A stretch of DNA of 64,000 bases from Corynebacterium rouxii (GTDB lineage Bacteria; Actinomycetota; Actinomycetes; Mycobacteriales; Mycobacteriaceae): the NCBI RefSeq assembly GCF_902702935.1, contig NZ_LR738855.1:496001-560000 (forward strand). The letters are read 5' to 3'. The notes under the pieces were generated by a model. The model made no database searches. It had not been told where the DNA came from and saw nothing but the letters and a program-made list of their open reading frames with translations. A program made the position numbers and the translations under genes. Below, piece after piece: positions 27,955-38,100 of the stretch. The first letter of the stretch is position 1. Each line of letters begins with the position of its first letter.

Positions 27955-28971
27955 ATGCTCATTTCTCAGCGCCCAACCCTTACCGAGGAATACGTCGATT
28001 CCGCTCGCTCACGCTTCGTTATCGAGCCACTTGAGCCTGGCTTCGGCTACACCCTAGGTAATTCGCTGCGTCGTACCCTGCTTTCGTCCATCCCAGGCGC
28101 AGCAGTGACCAGCATCAAGATTGATGGTGTGCTCCACGAGTTCACCACCATCAACGGTGTGAAGGAAGATGTCTCCGACATCATCTTGAACATCAAGGGC
28201 CTTGTGCTTTCTTCTGACTCCGATGAGCCAGTTGTTATGTATCTGCGCAAGGAAGGCTCTGGCGTTGTTACTGCTGGCGACATTGAGCCACCAGCAGGCG
28301 TGGAGATCCACAACCCGGATCTGCACCTCGCAACCCTTAATGAGCAGGGTCGTCTGGACATCGAGATGATTGTTGAGCGTGGCCGTGGCTACGTTCCAGC
28401 AACTCTTTACTCCGGCCCAGCTGAAATCGGCCGTATCCCAGTCGACCAGATTTACTCCCCAGTATTGAAGGTCAGCTACAAGGTTGAAGCTACTCGTGTT
28501 GAGCAGCGCACCGACTTTGACAAGCTGATCATCGACGTGGAGACCAAGAACTCTATGACTCCACGTGACGCACTCGCGTCTGCAGGCAAGACCCTTGTTG
28601 AGCTGTTCGGCCTCGCACGCGAGCTGAACACCGCAGCCGAAGGCATCGAGATCGGACCTTCTCCACAGGAGACCGAGTACATCGCTGCTTATGGCATGCC
28701 AATCGAGGATCTGAACTTCTCTGTTCGTTCCTACAACTGCCTGAAACGCCAAGAAATCCACACGGTCGGTGAGCTCGCAGAGTGCACCGAATCCGATCTG
28801 CTGGATATTCGTAACTTCGGTCAGAAGTCGATCAACGAAGTAAAGATCAAGCTCGCTGGCTTGGGTTTGACCCTCAAGGATGCTCCAGAGGACTTCGATC
28901 CAACTCAGCTCGATGGCTATGACGCTGCAACCGGCGACTACATCGACACGGATCCTGAAGAAACCGAGTAA
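27955..28971 (+). CDS. rpoA: RNA polymerase alpha subunit
   Basis: This 338-residue subunit has an N-terminal dimerisation domain ([21 protein letters not shown]), a linker and a C-terminal DNA/activator-binding domain ([23 protein letters not shown]), with an acidic tail. It is the assembly platform for the polymerase core. It lies in the alpha operon between rpsD and rplQ. Confidence 0.98.
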   Translation: MLISQRPTLTEEYVDSARSRFVIEPLEPGFGYTLGNSLRRTLLSSIPGAAVTSIKIDGVLHEFTTINGVKEDVSDIILNIKGLVLSSDSDEPVVMYLRKEGSGVVTAGDIEPPAGVEIHNPDLHLATLNEQGRLDIEMIVERGRGYVPATLYSGPAEIGRIPVDQIYSPVLKVSYKVEATRVEQRTDFDKLIIDVETKNSMTPRDALASAGKTLVELFGLARELNTAAEGIEIGPSPQETEYIAAYGMPIEDLNFSVRSYNCLKRQEIHTVGELAECTESDLLDIRNFGQKSINEVKIKLAGLGLTLKDAPEDFDPTQLDGYDAATGDYIDTDPEETE

Positions 28972-29051
28972 AAAGCCACTAAGACCAGCACAGTGGCACC
29001 CTCACAATTGCTGGTCTAGCGCTCAATAAACCTGTATACGAGGAGTACACC

Positions 29052-29525
29052 ATGCCTACCCCTAAGAAGGGCGCCCGTCTCGGCGGTTCCGCGAGCCACC
29101 AGAAGAAGATTCTGGCTAACCTCGCTTCTCAGCTGATCGAGCACGAGGCAATCAAGACCACCGACGCCAAGGCAAAGCTTCTGCGCCCATACGTAGAAAA
29201 GCTGATCACCAAGGCTAAGGGCGGCTCCGTTGCAGATCGTCGCAACGTTGCTAAGTTCATCACCAACAAAGAGATCGTCGCAAAGCTCTTCAACGAGCTG
29301 GCTCCAAAGTTTGAAAACCGTGAGGGTGGCTACACCCGCATCATCAAGCTGGAGAACCGCAAGGGCGACAACGCTCCAATGAGCCAGATCTCCCTCGTTC
29401 TCGAGGAGACTGTCTCCGCAGAAGCTACCCGTGCCGCACGCGCTGCTGCTTCCAAGAAGGCTGAAGAGCCTGCAGAAGCTGTAGAAGCAGAAGCACCAGC
29501 TGCTGACGAGGCGGAAGAGAAGTAA
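29052..29525 (+). CDS. rplQ: 50S ribosomal protein L17
   Basis: L17 (157 residues) begins [20 protein letters not shown] and has the usual L17 domain, followed by an Ala/Glu-rich tail of about 35 residues that is common in actinobacteria. It is the last gene of the alpha operon, with a strong terminator behind it. Confidence 0.98.
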
Positions 29526-29565
29526 ATTCTCTTATGGAGCGCACCAAATGCGCCCCATAGCCTAC

Positions 29566-29617
29566 AAACCGCACCACACAAATCCCCCGCACGCGAGGGA
29601 CACGTGGTGCGGTTTTT
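29566..29617 (+). terminator. terminator after rplQ
   Basis: Perfect 12-bp arms AAACCGCACCAC (29566-29577) and GTGGTGCGGTTT (29604-29615) run into TTTTT. Confidence 0.85.
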
Positions 29618-29640
29618 CGTTGCTGCTAGCATTAAACGCT

Positions 29641-30507
29641 ATGACTAACGGCACGGTACGCATCCGCCTCGACCTCGCCTACGACGGCACCGACTTCCAC
29701 GGCTGGGCGCGACAAGGTGACTCAGATCTACGCACCGTACAAAAAATAATAGAAGACACCCTTAAGCTCGTCCTCCAACGACCCATCGACCTCACCGTCG
29801 CAGGACGCACCGACGCAGGAGTACACGCCACCGGACAAGTAGCACACTTCGACGTCGACCCAGCAGCCCTAGAAACCCGCAGTATTGCAGGCGACCCCAA
29901 CCGGTTGGTGCGTCGATTAGCGCGACTTCTACCAGAAGACGTCCGAATCCATAACCTGAGCTTCGTGCCAGCAGAATTCGACGCCCGATTCTCAGCACTA
30001 CGCCGGCATTACATCTACCGCGTGAGCACCCACCCAAGAGGGGCACTGCCGACCCGCGCACGCGACACCGCCCACTGGCCACGCAGCGTCGATATTTCTG
30101 CAATGCAGGCCGCCGCCGACGCATTGATCGGCATGCATGACTTCGCAGCGTTTTGCAAGTATCGCGAGGGCGCTAGCACCATCCGGGACCTGCAAGAATT
30201 CAGCTGGCATGACGTATCCACCCCACAAGAACCCCAACTATACGAAGCCCACGTCACCGCCGACGCCTTCTGTTGGTCCATGGTGCGCTCCCTCGTAGGA
30301 GCTTGCCTCGTGGTGGGGGAGGGCAAACGACCTGATGGTTTTACCGAAGGGCTCCTCGGAGAAACAAAACGTTCGTCATCTATCCCCGTTGCGGCAGCCT
30401 GCGGCCTCAGCCTTGTCGGCGTGGATTACCCCAGCGACGATCAATTAGGTGCGCGTGCTGAGCAAGCACGTGCCTATCGGACCCACGACGAATTGCCTTC
30501 CCCATAA
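29641..30507 (+). CDS. truA: tRNA pseudouridine(38-40) synthase
   Basis: This 288-residue enzyme has the catalytic Asp motif [17 protein letters not shown] and the C-terminal [19 protein letters not shown] region of TruA. It modifies the tRNA anticodon arm. The longer frame (from 29548) runs through the rplQ terminator, so ATG 29641 is chosen. A TAGCAT -10 candidate 8 bp upstream suggests a leaderless message. It precedes the ESX-4 locus as in mycobacteria. Confidence 0.94.
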   Translation: MTNGTVRIRLDLAYDGTDFHGWARQGDSDLRTVQKIIEDTLKLVLQRPIDLTVAGRTDAGVHATGQVAHFDVDPAALETRSIAGDPNRLVRRLARLLPEDVRIHNLSFVPAEFDARFSALRRHYIYRVSTHPRGALPTRARDTAHWPRSVDISAMQAAADALIGMHDFAAFCKYREGASTIRDLQEFSWHDVSTPQEPQLYEAHVTADAFCWSMVRSLVGACLVVGEGKRPDGFTEGLLGETKRSSSIPVAAACGLSLVGVDYPSDDQLGARAEQARAYRTHDELPSP

Positions 30508-30541
30508 AAATTGCGTTATCTGGGAACCTTCCTAGGTGTTG

Positions 30542-30554
30542 ATTACGTCTAAAC
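30542..30554 (+). promoter_or_regulatory. shared ESX-region motif, copy 1 (upstream of eccB)
   Basis: ATTACGTCTAAAC, preceded by TTG, lies 94 bp before the eccB start. The same 13-position motif occurs at 39955-39967 and 43690-43702, differing only at position 9. A regulator binding site is inferred; no known consensus is recognised. Confidence 0.55.
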
Positions 30555-30648
30555 ACATGGGGGGAAGTTCACACATCGGCTATCTCCTTGCTCATCGCAG
30601 CGCGACCGAGCAAATCAGAATGTGTTGAATAAGGAGACGTAGTCCGCA

Positions 30649-31947
30649 GTGACAAATAATCAACGCCCAGCACGTAGTATTAGTCCAGCAAGCAAAGCGC
30701 AAGTTTCAGGGCACAAATTTCTCCAACGACGCGCCGAACTGGGCCTTTTGCTTGGCGACGTTCGCATGCTGCACGATCCTATTGCAAAACTACGCAGAGG
30801 CCTGCTTTTTGGGCTGAGTGCTGCGGTGTTGTTAGGCGTGGGATCAGGTGCACTAGCTGTATTTAGTCCCGCCGCCGACCCTGGTGAAGCACCGATCATG
30901 CGCAGCGACAGTGGCGACCTTTTTGTACGCGTAGACCAGCAGATTCACCCCGTAGCAAATCTTGCCTCCGCACGACTGGTTGCCGGCGAGCCCGCCCAAC
31001 CGGTAAAAGCATCCGATTCTGTACTGGCCCGTGAACACATTGGGGTGCCTATCGGCATTCCCGATGCGCCACGGATTGTCCCAGAGAAATCCCAAGAGCA
31101 ACCCGCATGGCATGTGTGTCACTGGGACGACACTGTGGAAGTAGCGCAAGTACATGATCCAACCCAGCGGGATTTCCCTGCAGTAGCGGACAATACTGCA
31201 CTTGTCGCGGCAACACCGTTTGTGGAATACCTCATTGTGGATTCGACACGCTACCTGCTGCCGCCAACGGATTCGCCAGAAGGACGTAGTATCCGCAGAC
31301 GCATTGGGATGACAGAATCAACAGTGCGGTGGCGGCCACCTGCGGAAGTATTATCGCTGATACCAGAAGGGCCACCCATTGCGCTTCCGGCCCCAGAATC
31401 AGAGATTCTGCACAACGGTAAAAGTTCATGGCTCAACATCAATGCCCACGTAGTAGAGCTTTCTGACCTGCATTTAGCCATCCTCAATGATCTCGGATGG
31501 CGCGCTAGCCACGTACCAGCAGCGGTGATCAACGACCTACCCGATTTACAGGAGCCGCTGCGGCTTCCCGAGCGGAAATACATTTTTGAGGAGGCAACAC
31601 TTCCACCTTTGTGCATTGGATTTGTATGGCAAGACGATCACGAGGCTCAACCTCGGTGGGATCGCAAAGTTTTTCAACGGGATAAAGACACAGAGAACCT
31701 TGCGGTAGAGCTTTCTGGCGATTCGCCGGCTACGCATTATGCAGGCACAGGCATGTCTCAAGCAGTGGATACCGGTAGCGGATGGCATGTTGTTTCTGAG
31801 CATGGGCAACGCCATACACTGATGGCACAAGAAAATGCCCATATTCTAGGGTTTAAGGAATTCTACCGAGTACCGTGGGAAGTTGTGGGATTGCTTCCGG
31901 AAGGCAGCGCATTGACAGCTGAGGCAGCGCTCGCGCCACTGTACTAG
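30649..31947 (+). CDS. eccB: type VII secretion protein EccB (ESX-4 type)
   Basis: This 432-residue protein has a short cytoplasmic N-terminus (RPARSISPASKAQVSGHKFLQRR), one membrane segment (about 52-70) and a large extracytoplasmic domain with two Cys (HVCHW, LCIGF) placed as in EccB for a disulfide. EccB is a core part of the ESX membrane complex. GTG 30649 follows AAGGAGA. Position after truA and with eccC, eccD and mycP nearby matches ESX-4, considered the ancestral ESX type. No eccE is present, as expected for ESX-4. Confidence 0.9.
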   Translation: MTNNQRPARSISPASKAQVSGHKFLQRRAELGLLLGDVRMLHDPIAKLRRGLLFGLSAAVLLGVGSGALAVFSPAADPGEAPIMRSDSGDLFVRVDQQIHPVANLASARLVAGEPAQPVKASDSVLAREHIGVPIGIPDAPRIVPEKSQEQPAWHVCHWDDTVEVAQVHDPTQRDFPAVADNTALVAATPFVEYLIVDSTRYLLPPTDSPEGRSIRRRIGMTESTVRWRPPAEVLSLIPEGPPIALPAPESEILHNGKSSWLNINAHVVELSDLHLAILNDLGWRASHVPAAVINDLPDLQEPLRLPERKYIFEEATLPPLCIGFVWQDDHEAQPRWDRKVFQRDKDTENLAVELSGDSPATHYAGTGMSQAVDTGSGWHVVSEHGQRHTLMAQENAHILGFKEFYRVPWEVVGLLPEGSALTAEAALAPLY

Positions 31948-31969
31948 CGTGGTGTATAAGTAGGGAGGA

Positions 31970-31992
31970 CCAATTGGTTATCCAATTGTTAT
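31970..31992 (+). repeat. tandem CCAATTG direct repeat before the TIGR02611-type gene
   Basis: CCAATTGGTTAT (31970-31981) is followed directly by CCAATTGTTAT (31982-31992). Each copy contains the palindrome CAATTG. A TATAAG -10 candidate lies just upstream (31955-31960), so the repeat may be an operator over the start of transcription. Confidence 0.45.
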
Positions 31993-32055
31993 CAAACCAG
32001 CCACTGCATGTATATGTGATTGGCACCTAACGCGGAAAGGAACTTAGCAGCAACC

Positions 32056-32478
32056 ATGAGTTCCATGCGTGATTCTGTAGCAGACCATCTCGAACGGCTG
32101 AATCGACACCACGAGAACCTTAAACACACCCGATACGGCTTTATTGTTCGGCCTCTTGTTCTTGCTTTAGGTTGGATCGTTGTTGTCGTTGGCATTATCA
32201 CCATCCCGCTCCCAGGGCCTGGCTGGCTTACGGTTTTTATTGGTATCGCTATTTTGTCACTAGAGCTGCATTGGGCCAGCAACCTTCTTGCTTGGGGAGT
32301 GCGGCTCTATGACAGATTTTTCAGCTGGTATCACGTGCAGTCGACTCGTGTGCGCTGCAGCCTCATCGCTGCAACTATTGCCGCCTGTTGGATCGTCGGT
32401 GGTGGCATTGCCATCGTAATGTGGAAATGCGGCATGCTAGGGATCTTGGATCCCATCTTTACTCCCGTTTTTTCTTAG
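32056..32478 (+). CDS. small two/three-segment membrane protein, TIGR02611 type
   Basis: The protein has about 140 residues from ATG 32056. It has a charged N-terminus (ERLNRHHENLKHTRYG) and then membrane segments with the signature PLPGPGWLTVFIGIAILSLE, the PGPGW motif of the TIGR02611 family of actinobacterial membrane proteins. A third segment lies near the C-terminus. Function is unknown. It is inserted between eccB and the convergent mycP, whose 3' end it overlaps by 20 bp. The frame is open from a TTG at 32020, but ATG 32056 or 32065 is more likely. Confidence 0.7.
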   Translation: MSSMRDSVADHLERLNRHHENLKHTRYGFIVRPLVLALGWIVVVVGIITIPLPGPGWLTVFIGIAILSLELHWASNLLAWGVRLYDRFFSWYHVQSTRVRCSLIAATIAACWIVGGGIAIVMWKCGMLGILDPIFTPVFS

Positions 32479-33604
32479 CACGTTTATGCTGGATGACCTC
32501 AGTAAGAATCACAACGACGAGTCCCCAAAAAATCACTTCAACAGCATGCTCACGGATGAATTTTTGACGGTGCAACGGCTTGATCTTTACCTGGTGATGC
32601 GTGCGAGGCGCAGGAAATTCCATCGTGAGTGCATGGACTGGATTGATTTTTCCTACAGTGGGATCTGAGCTCATCAAAATTCTTTGCCGAATGTGCTCTG
32701 GGCTTTCAGCGGGAAAACGCTGCTTTATCAATGCAGCAACACCTGAAACATAGGGGGCTGCAAAACTGGTTCCTTGGAAGGGATACACGCTGCGGTGGTT
32801 GAGAGTGCCTCCGGCGATACCAGGATGGTCGTGAGCTAGAGCAGCGGGAACATAACCTAACGCACTGACTAATGGGAATGGCGAGGGCATAGAGTAATCC
32901 GCGAAATGATATGGATCCTTTAAGGCACCGACCGTTAACACAGTGGGGTAGTGTGCCGGAAAAACACGAGCACCATGAACGCAATCATCTGTGCTACCGG
33001 TGGCATTGCCCGCTGCAGATACCACCACAGTGCCCGATTCTTCTGCGCGCCGGAGGGCCTCAACGAGTACAGCATCATCAACTACATGATCGCTAGCAAC
33101 ACAGGAGACAACGGAAATATTAATGATCTGAGCATGCTGATCGATGGCGGTATGTATCGCATGAGCCAAAGAAGCCACAGTGCCTGAAGCTACAGTATTG
33201 CTGGTTTGCTGAATGGAAATGAGTTGGGATTCCGGAGCAACACCTAAGACTGGGTCGGGGCCAGGCTGACTAGCAATAACACTGGCTACGACTGTGCCAT
33301 GAGCATCACAATCGTGCAGACCTCCCGTGGGGGTATAACTGCCACTTAGATAGCTACCGCCGTCGATAAGCCTTGGTAGACGTGGATGTGGTGAGATGCC
33401 TGTGTCGATAACCGCAACAGTGACCCCACGACCAGTAGCAATACGATGCAGTTCAGAAAGAACCTGCCATTGATCTGATACGGGTTGCTGTTCGCCCGAT
33501 AGTGGTGCGCTGATGGCACAGCGTTGTTGTGCGCTGACTGATTCAGGTAACGCACAACACCACGCTGCAGCGAAGCCAATTGCAATAATTCCTATGGTCT
33601 TCAT
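32459..33604 (-). CDS. mycP: mycosin-type subtilisin protease (ESX-4)
   Basis: This 381-residue protein has a signal peptide, a subtilase domain and a C-terminal membrane anchor followed by a basic KRAKKKRE tail. The catalytic triad is intact: Asp in VAVIDTGISPHP, His in CDAHGTVVASVIA and Ser in GTSFAAPYVSGVAAL. Mycosins are membrane-tethered proteases on the outer face that stabilise the ESX complex and process some substrates. It lies 12 bp after eccD in a two-gene minus-strand operon. Confidence 0.93.
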   Translation of the reverse strand: MKTIGIIAIGFAAAWCCALPESVSAQQRCAISAPLSGEQQPVSDQWQVLSELHRIATGRGVTVAVIDTGISPHPRLPRLIDGGSYLSGSYTPTGGLHDCDAHGTVVASVIASQPGPDPVLGVAPESQLISIQQTSNTVASGTVASLAHAIHTAIDQHAQIINISVVSCVASDHVVDDAVLVEALRRAEESGTVVVSAAGNATGSTDDCVHGARVFPAHYPTVLTVGALKDPYHFADYSMPSPFPLVSALGYVPAALAHDHPGIAGGTLNHRSVYPFQGTSFAAPYVSGVAALIKQRFPAESPEHIRQRILMSSDPTVGKINPVHALTMEFPAPRTHHQVKIKPLHRQKFIREHAVEVIFWGLVVVILTEVIQHKRAKKKRE

Positions 33605-33616
33605 CCGACTATCGCC

Positions 33617-35032
33617 CTAACCCAACCCGCGAATCAATGAGAAAATACCCATGAGATGTGTAGCTAGCGGAACAATCGCAGCAACTGCCAACGATTCCAC
33701 ACGATGAAGCCATTGGGTAGTAGTTGGCGCAACACTGCTTAACTTATGTGCCCAAACCGGAGCGCTAATCGTGCTGCCTGCAGCTAGGACACTCGCCACG
33801 ATCCACGGCCACGCAAACACATCAAGCGCCCCATTGGTAGCGGCGATCATTCCGATCATTCCAACCGCCCACAATGCCCACGTGCTATAAGCATCAGGGC
33901 AACGATGAGCATGGAAAACACACACAACCGCGGCAAATGAGCACAGTGCTACGCAATAACCAGAAACAGAGGGACTGACCGCAAGATACGCCATCGCAAA
34001 AGCTAATGAGAGAGCAGAACCTACATACATTCCTTGAAAAATCGCACTGGCTTTTTGCGCCTTAAACGTCATGTCCGAAGGGGATTCGACCTTGTCGCTG
34101 ACCGTGAGATCTTGGCCGGTATTAGGCAACCTCGGGATAGGCATAGCAGAAACGCGTAAAGCAAGCGACGGGCCAGCAACAATGACCGCTACCGCACAAA
34201 GAATGACACCAGAAGCGGCTCCATTAAACCAACCGTGCACATCAAACTCGCGATCGCGATGCAGCCACCCAGCAGGGGCACTCGCGAAAAAACACACCAC
34301 GACGGTAACAATGCCGCTTAACCAATGAGCTAACGGCCAGAGTGCTACCCGCGCGGCTACCATGATTCCCGCTAATGCAACAAGAGCAACTGTTCCCGCT
34401 GCTAGCACCGTATGAACAATGCTCACCGAAGTAGCGTGCGATACAGCGATGAAGGAATCGCCGAGCAAAAAGAAGAACACGCTGGACCACGTGGCCAGCA
34501 ACCAAGGAATCAAGAGCAAAGGGCGCGTGGTGATCACAAAAGCGATACTAAGTAGTGCTGTGATAGCACCACAGCGCGCTGATAACGGCACTGATTCCAC
34601 GGGGAGCCGAAGCCCCAGCAACACGATTACTAGCGCACCAGCCATTGCAGCACATTCGGTGGTGCCACGGGCTGCAGCGTTGCTGCGACCACAATGTGCA
34701 AGTGCCTCTGCGGAATCACGAATTACAGGGGCTGCCTGCGGTCTATGAGGACGGATAATCATACTACTGCCGTGCGACAACTGAAGTGTATGTACTGGCG
34801 CGTACATGTCGTAAGGTAAGCCAGCTGGGCTGATCACCTGCCACACAGGAGCTTCCGGATCAGTGAGTGGCTGTTCGGAAACTTGTTGGGCTAAGCCCAA
34901 AACTTCGGGGACGATCTCGGAAAATGTCGACTGCGATGGAACAGAAATATCTACCTCAGCCAGCGAATCGTGACCGCCATTGGATGCGTCTATCTGGAAC
35001 CGCAGTCGGACGTCGTGAAGCATGGATTGCAC
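33617..35032 (-). CDS. eccD: type VII secretion membrane channel protein EccD
   Basis: This 471-residue protein has an N-terminal ubiquitin-like cytoplasmic domain (about 1-95, with a DVRLRFQIDA start), followed by about eleven membrane segments, the EccD plan. EccD forms the bulk of the ESX membrane pore. GTG 35032 is 5 nt after GAGGGGG; ATG 35023 is the alternative. It is divergent from eccC across a 123-bp region. Confidence 0.9.
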   Translation of the reverse strand: MQSMLHDVRLRFQIDASNGGHDSLAEVDISVPSQSTFSEIVPEVLGLAQQVSEQPLTDPEAPVWQVISPAGLPYDMYAPVHTLQLSHGSSMIIRPHRPQAAPVIRDSAEALAHCGRSNAAARGTTECAAMAGALVIVLLGLRLPVESVPLSARCGAITALLSIAFVITTRPLLLIPWLLATWSSVFFFLLGDSFIAVSHATSVSIVHTVLAAGTVALVALAGIMVAARVALWPLAHWLSGIVTVVVCFFASAPAGWLHRDREFDVHGWFNGAASGVILCAVAVIVAGPSLALRVSAMPIPRLPNTGQDLTVSDKVESPSDMTFKAQKASAIFQGMYVGSALSLAFAMAYLAVSPSVSGYCVALCSFAAVVCVFHAHRCPDAYSTWALWAVGMIGMIAATNGALDVFAWPWIVASVLAAGSTISAPVWAHKLSSVAPTTTQWLHRVESLAVAAIVPLATHLMGIFSLIRGLG

Positions 35033-35155
35033 ATTTACCCCCTCAAATGTCGGTACCCCCTACCGATCTAGACCTATCATGACCTATAATTCAGAACATG
35101 TCTAGCCTCAAGGGGGAATTGGGGGAGACGAACACGGGGCACAAGGGGGAATACG
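35033..35155. promoter_or_regulatory. divergent eccD / eccC control region
   Basis: This region contains a tandem 10-mer repeat GACCTATCAT (35071-35080) and GACCTATAAT (35081-35090); the second includes a TATAAT -10 for eccC. It also holds an inverted CGGTA/TACCG pair around CCCCC (35051-35065). Several AAGGGGGA-type ribosome sites crowd the eccC side. The ATTACGTC motif found elsewhere in the ESX region is absent here. Confidence 0.5.
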
Positions 35156-38100
35156 TTGAGTACAACAGCGACATCGTCATGGCAGGAAATACCACCAATT
35201 AGCTTGGCGGAACGCGAGCCGGCGCCACCGCTACCACAGGGGTCACTGACACCAGAAAAAGTTCCCGATGCGATCAAACCGGAGCCGGTGTCGTTGTTGC
35301 GAATACTGATGCCAGTCATCATGATTACCGTGGTCATCGCCATGGTTGGACTTATGGTGATCTCTGGTGGATCCCCTAACCCCATGATGTTGGTTTTCCC
35401 GCTGATGATGGGAATGTCGCTTTTGATGATGATGTCGCCAACACAGGGGGAAGACGTCAACGAAATGCGTCGAGTCTACCTGCGACATTTGATCGCCTTA
35501 CGCGATACTGCGTTGCAATATGGGGAGCAGCAGCGACAACATCAGTGCTATCGCAACCCGCCACCGCATCATCTCGTGCAATGGGTAGAAACCCTCCGGT
35601 TATGGGAACGCCAATCACAAGACTCCGACGCATTAGAAGTGCGTATTGGCGTGGGCCCCACCTTGCTATGCACACCTATTGAAATGAAAAATCCTGGAGC
35701 ACCTGAGGACCTTGATCCGGTATGTGCCGTGAGTTTGAGATCCACGATTCGCGCGGTGCGAACTGTGCACGATGTGCCAATCAGTGTGCAGTTGCAAGCG
35801 TTTGCCTTTGTGATGGTGACAGGGGATCGTGCACACGACTTAGTGCGAGCAATTATCGCCCAGTTATGCTTTCACCACGGCCCTGAATGCGTGGGGATTA
35901 CAGTTGCCACTACTGGTGCGGATCAGCCTGGATGGTGGAAGTGGCTACCACACACCAAAGATCCACAGTCGGCGCGATTCGAAGTGCTCATAGTGGATTT
36001 CACCGTGGCGCATCCTGAGCAACATGATGAGTTGATCACGCAGATTCTCCAGTCCAGCGCTACCACAGTGATTATTCTGGGCGAACCTGATTCGGATGCG
36101 CCCCAGCGCAGCGACTTTATGATCATCATGCGGGAGTCTGGTTTTCAACTAGATGCTGGTACTAATCTTGTAGCAGTAACGGAGTCGGGGCGGGAAATAC
36201 TCGGCAAGTCAGATACGTTGAGTCAGGTGGCTGCGGAGCATTTTGCCCGAAGTCTTACTGGGAAAATTCGGCCGCAGCACCAAGTGGCTACCACCTCAGA
36301 CTTGAGATTCTTGTTGGGACTGGGAATTCCTACCCCAGATACTGTCTCTGTGCGTTGGGAGGAACGCGGCGCGCAGCGACTAACAGTTCCATTAGGGCTA
36401 ACCGATGCTGGTACTGCGATGATGCTTGACATCAAGGAATCCGCCCACGGTGGTGTGGGGCCACATGGGCTATGTGTAGGAGCGACAGGTAGCGGAAAAT
36501 CTGAGCTACTCAGGACACTTGTGGTGGCGATGGCAGCAACGCATAGCCCACAAAGTGTGAATTTCGTGTTAGTGGATTTCAAAGGTGGGGCCACGTTTTT
36601 GGGTCTTGATGCACTTCCTCATACATCGGCGGTGATTACTAACCTCGAAGACGAGGCAGTGTTGGTGGAACGCATGCATGATGCGATTTCAGGAGAGATG
36701 AATAGGCGCCAAGAGTTGCTGCGACAAGCCGGTAATTTTATCAACGTGGGGGAGTTTAATCAGGCTAGTTCGCAGGGGCAGATAGGGCACGACCCGATTC
36801 CTGCGCTATTTATCGTCCTTGACGAGTTTTCCGAGTTGCTAGGTCAGCATCCAGATTTTGCGGATCTTTTTGTTGCCGTGGGCCGCCTAGGGCGATCACT
36901 GCATATTCACTTGTTGCTTGCTAGCCAGCGATTAGAAGAAGGCCGATTGCGCGGCCTCGATTCGCACTTAAGTTACCGGATCGGTTTGAAAACATTTTCT
37001 GCGGCAGAATCTCGGCAGGTGTTAGGAATTCCCGATGCCTACGAAATCCCTAATCAGCCAGGTACCGGATTTATCAAAACTGGAGCCGATACGATTGTGA
37101 AGTTTCGCGCGTCATATGTTTCTGGACCCATGAAACAAGCCCGCGGCATCAGCGCCACTGGGAGCGCTACAGTGCGACCTTGGAACGGGTGGGAAGACGA
37201 ACACAGCGACACAGAATCTATCACCAACGATGCACCCTCGATGCCGTCACCCACGCTTGTCGACGCAGTGGTTACCGCCGCCCAACAGCGAGCAACAGAA
37301 CTTGGACTCAACGCCCATAAAATCTGGCTTCCACCGCTTCCCAACACACTCGAAATATCTGAAGTACCAGCGGCAAAGCCGAGACAGTTAACTGCACATG
37401 TCGGCTTAATTGATCGCCCATACCGGCAACGCCAAGACCCATTAGCGATGAGCTTTGAAGGACATAATGGGCATGCAGCCATATGCGGTGGACCTCAAAC
37501 AGGAAAAACAGCAGCATTGCGCACGATCGTTACTGCACTCGCTGCGGGAAACCACACCGATACCGTGAGGTTCTATATAGCTGATCTCTCAGGGCAAGGC
37601 CTAGCGCAACTTCAAGCATTGCCACACGTAGCAGGGATTGCATCGCGTCACGAATCCGAAAAACTTGGGCGCATGGTGGATGACATCTTGCACCTCATCG
37701 ATCATCCCGAGCAACGCCACACGTTTTTCATCATCGATGGCTGGCACATTGTTGCACAAGAACACGAACACCTAGTGGAATCTTTTAATCGTATTGCTGC
37801 AGATGGATTAGCAGCCAACATCCATCTGATCATCACTACTCCACGGTGGACTACCCTGCGGCCAGCGATCAGGGACCTCATCACCCAACGCCTTGAACTT
37901 AAACTCGGTGAGGCCCTCGATTCCCTCATCGATAGAAAAGCCCAAAGCAAACTACCCACACGCCCAGGTGTTGGATTGACACCAACCAAAGAACACATGA
38001 TGCTGGCACGCAGCAGCAACCAAGACATCGCACATGTGGCGCAACTATGCAGCAACCAACCACAGGTACCGCAGCTTAAACTCCTGCCGACCGCTGTGGA

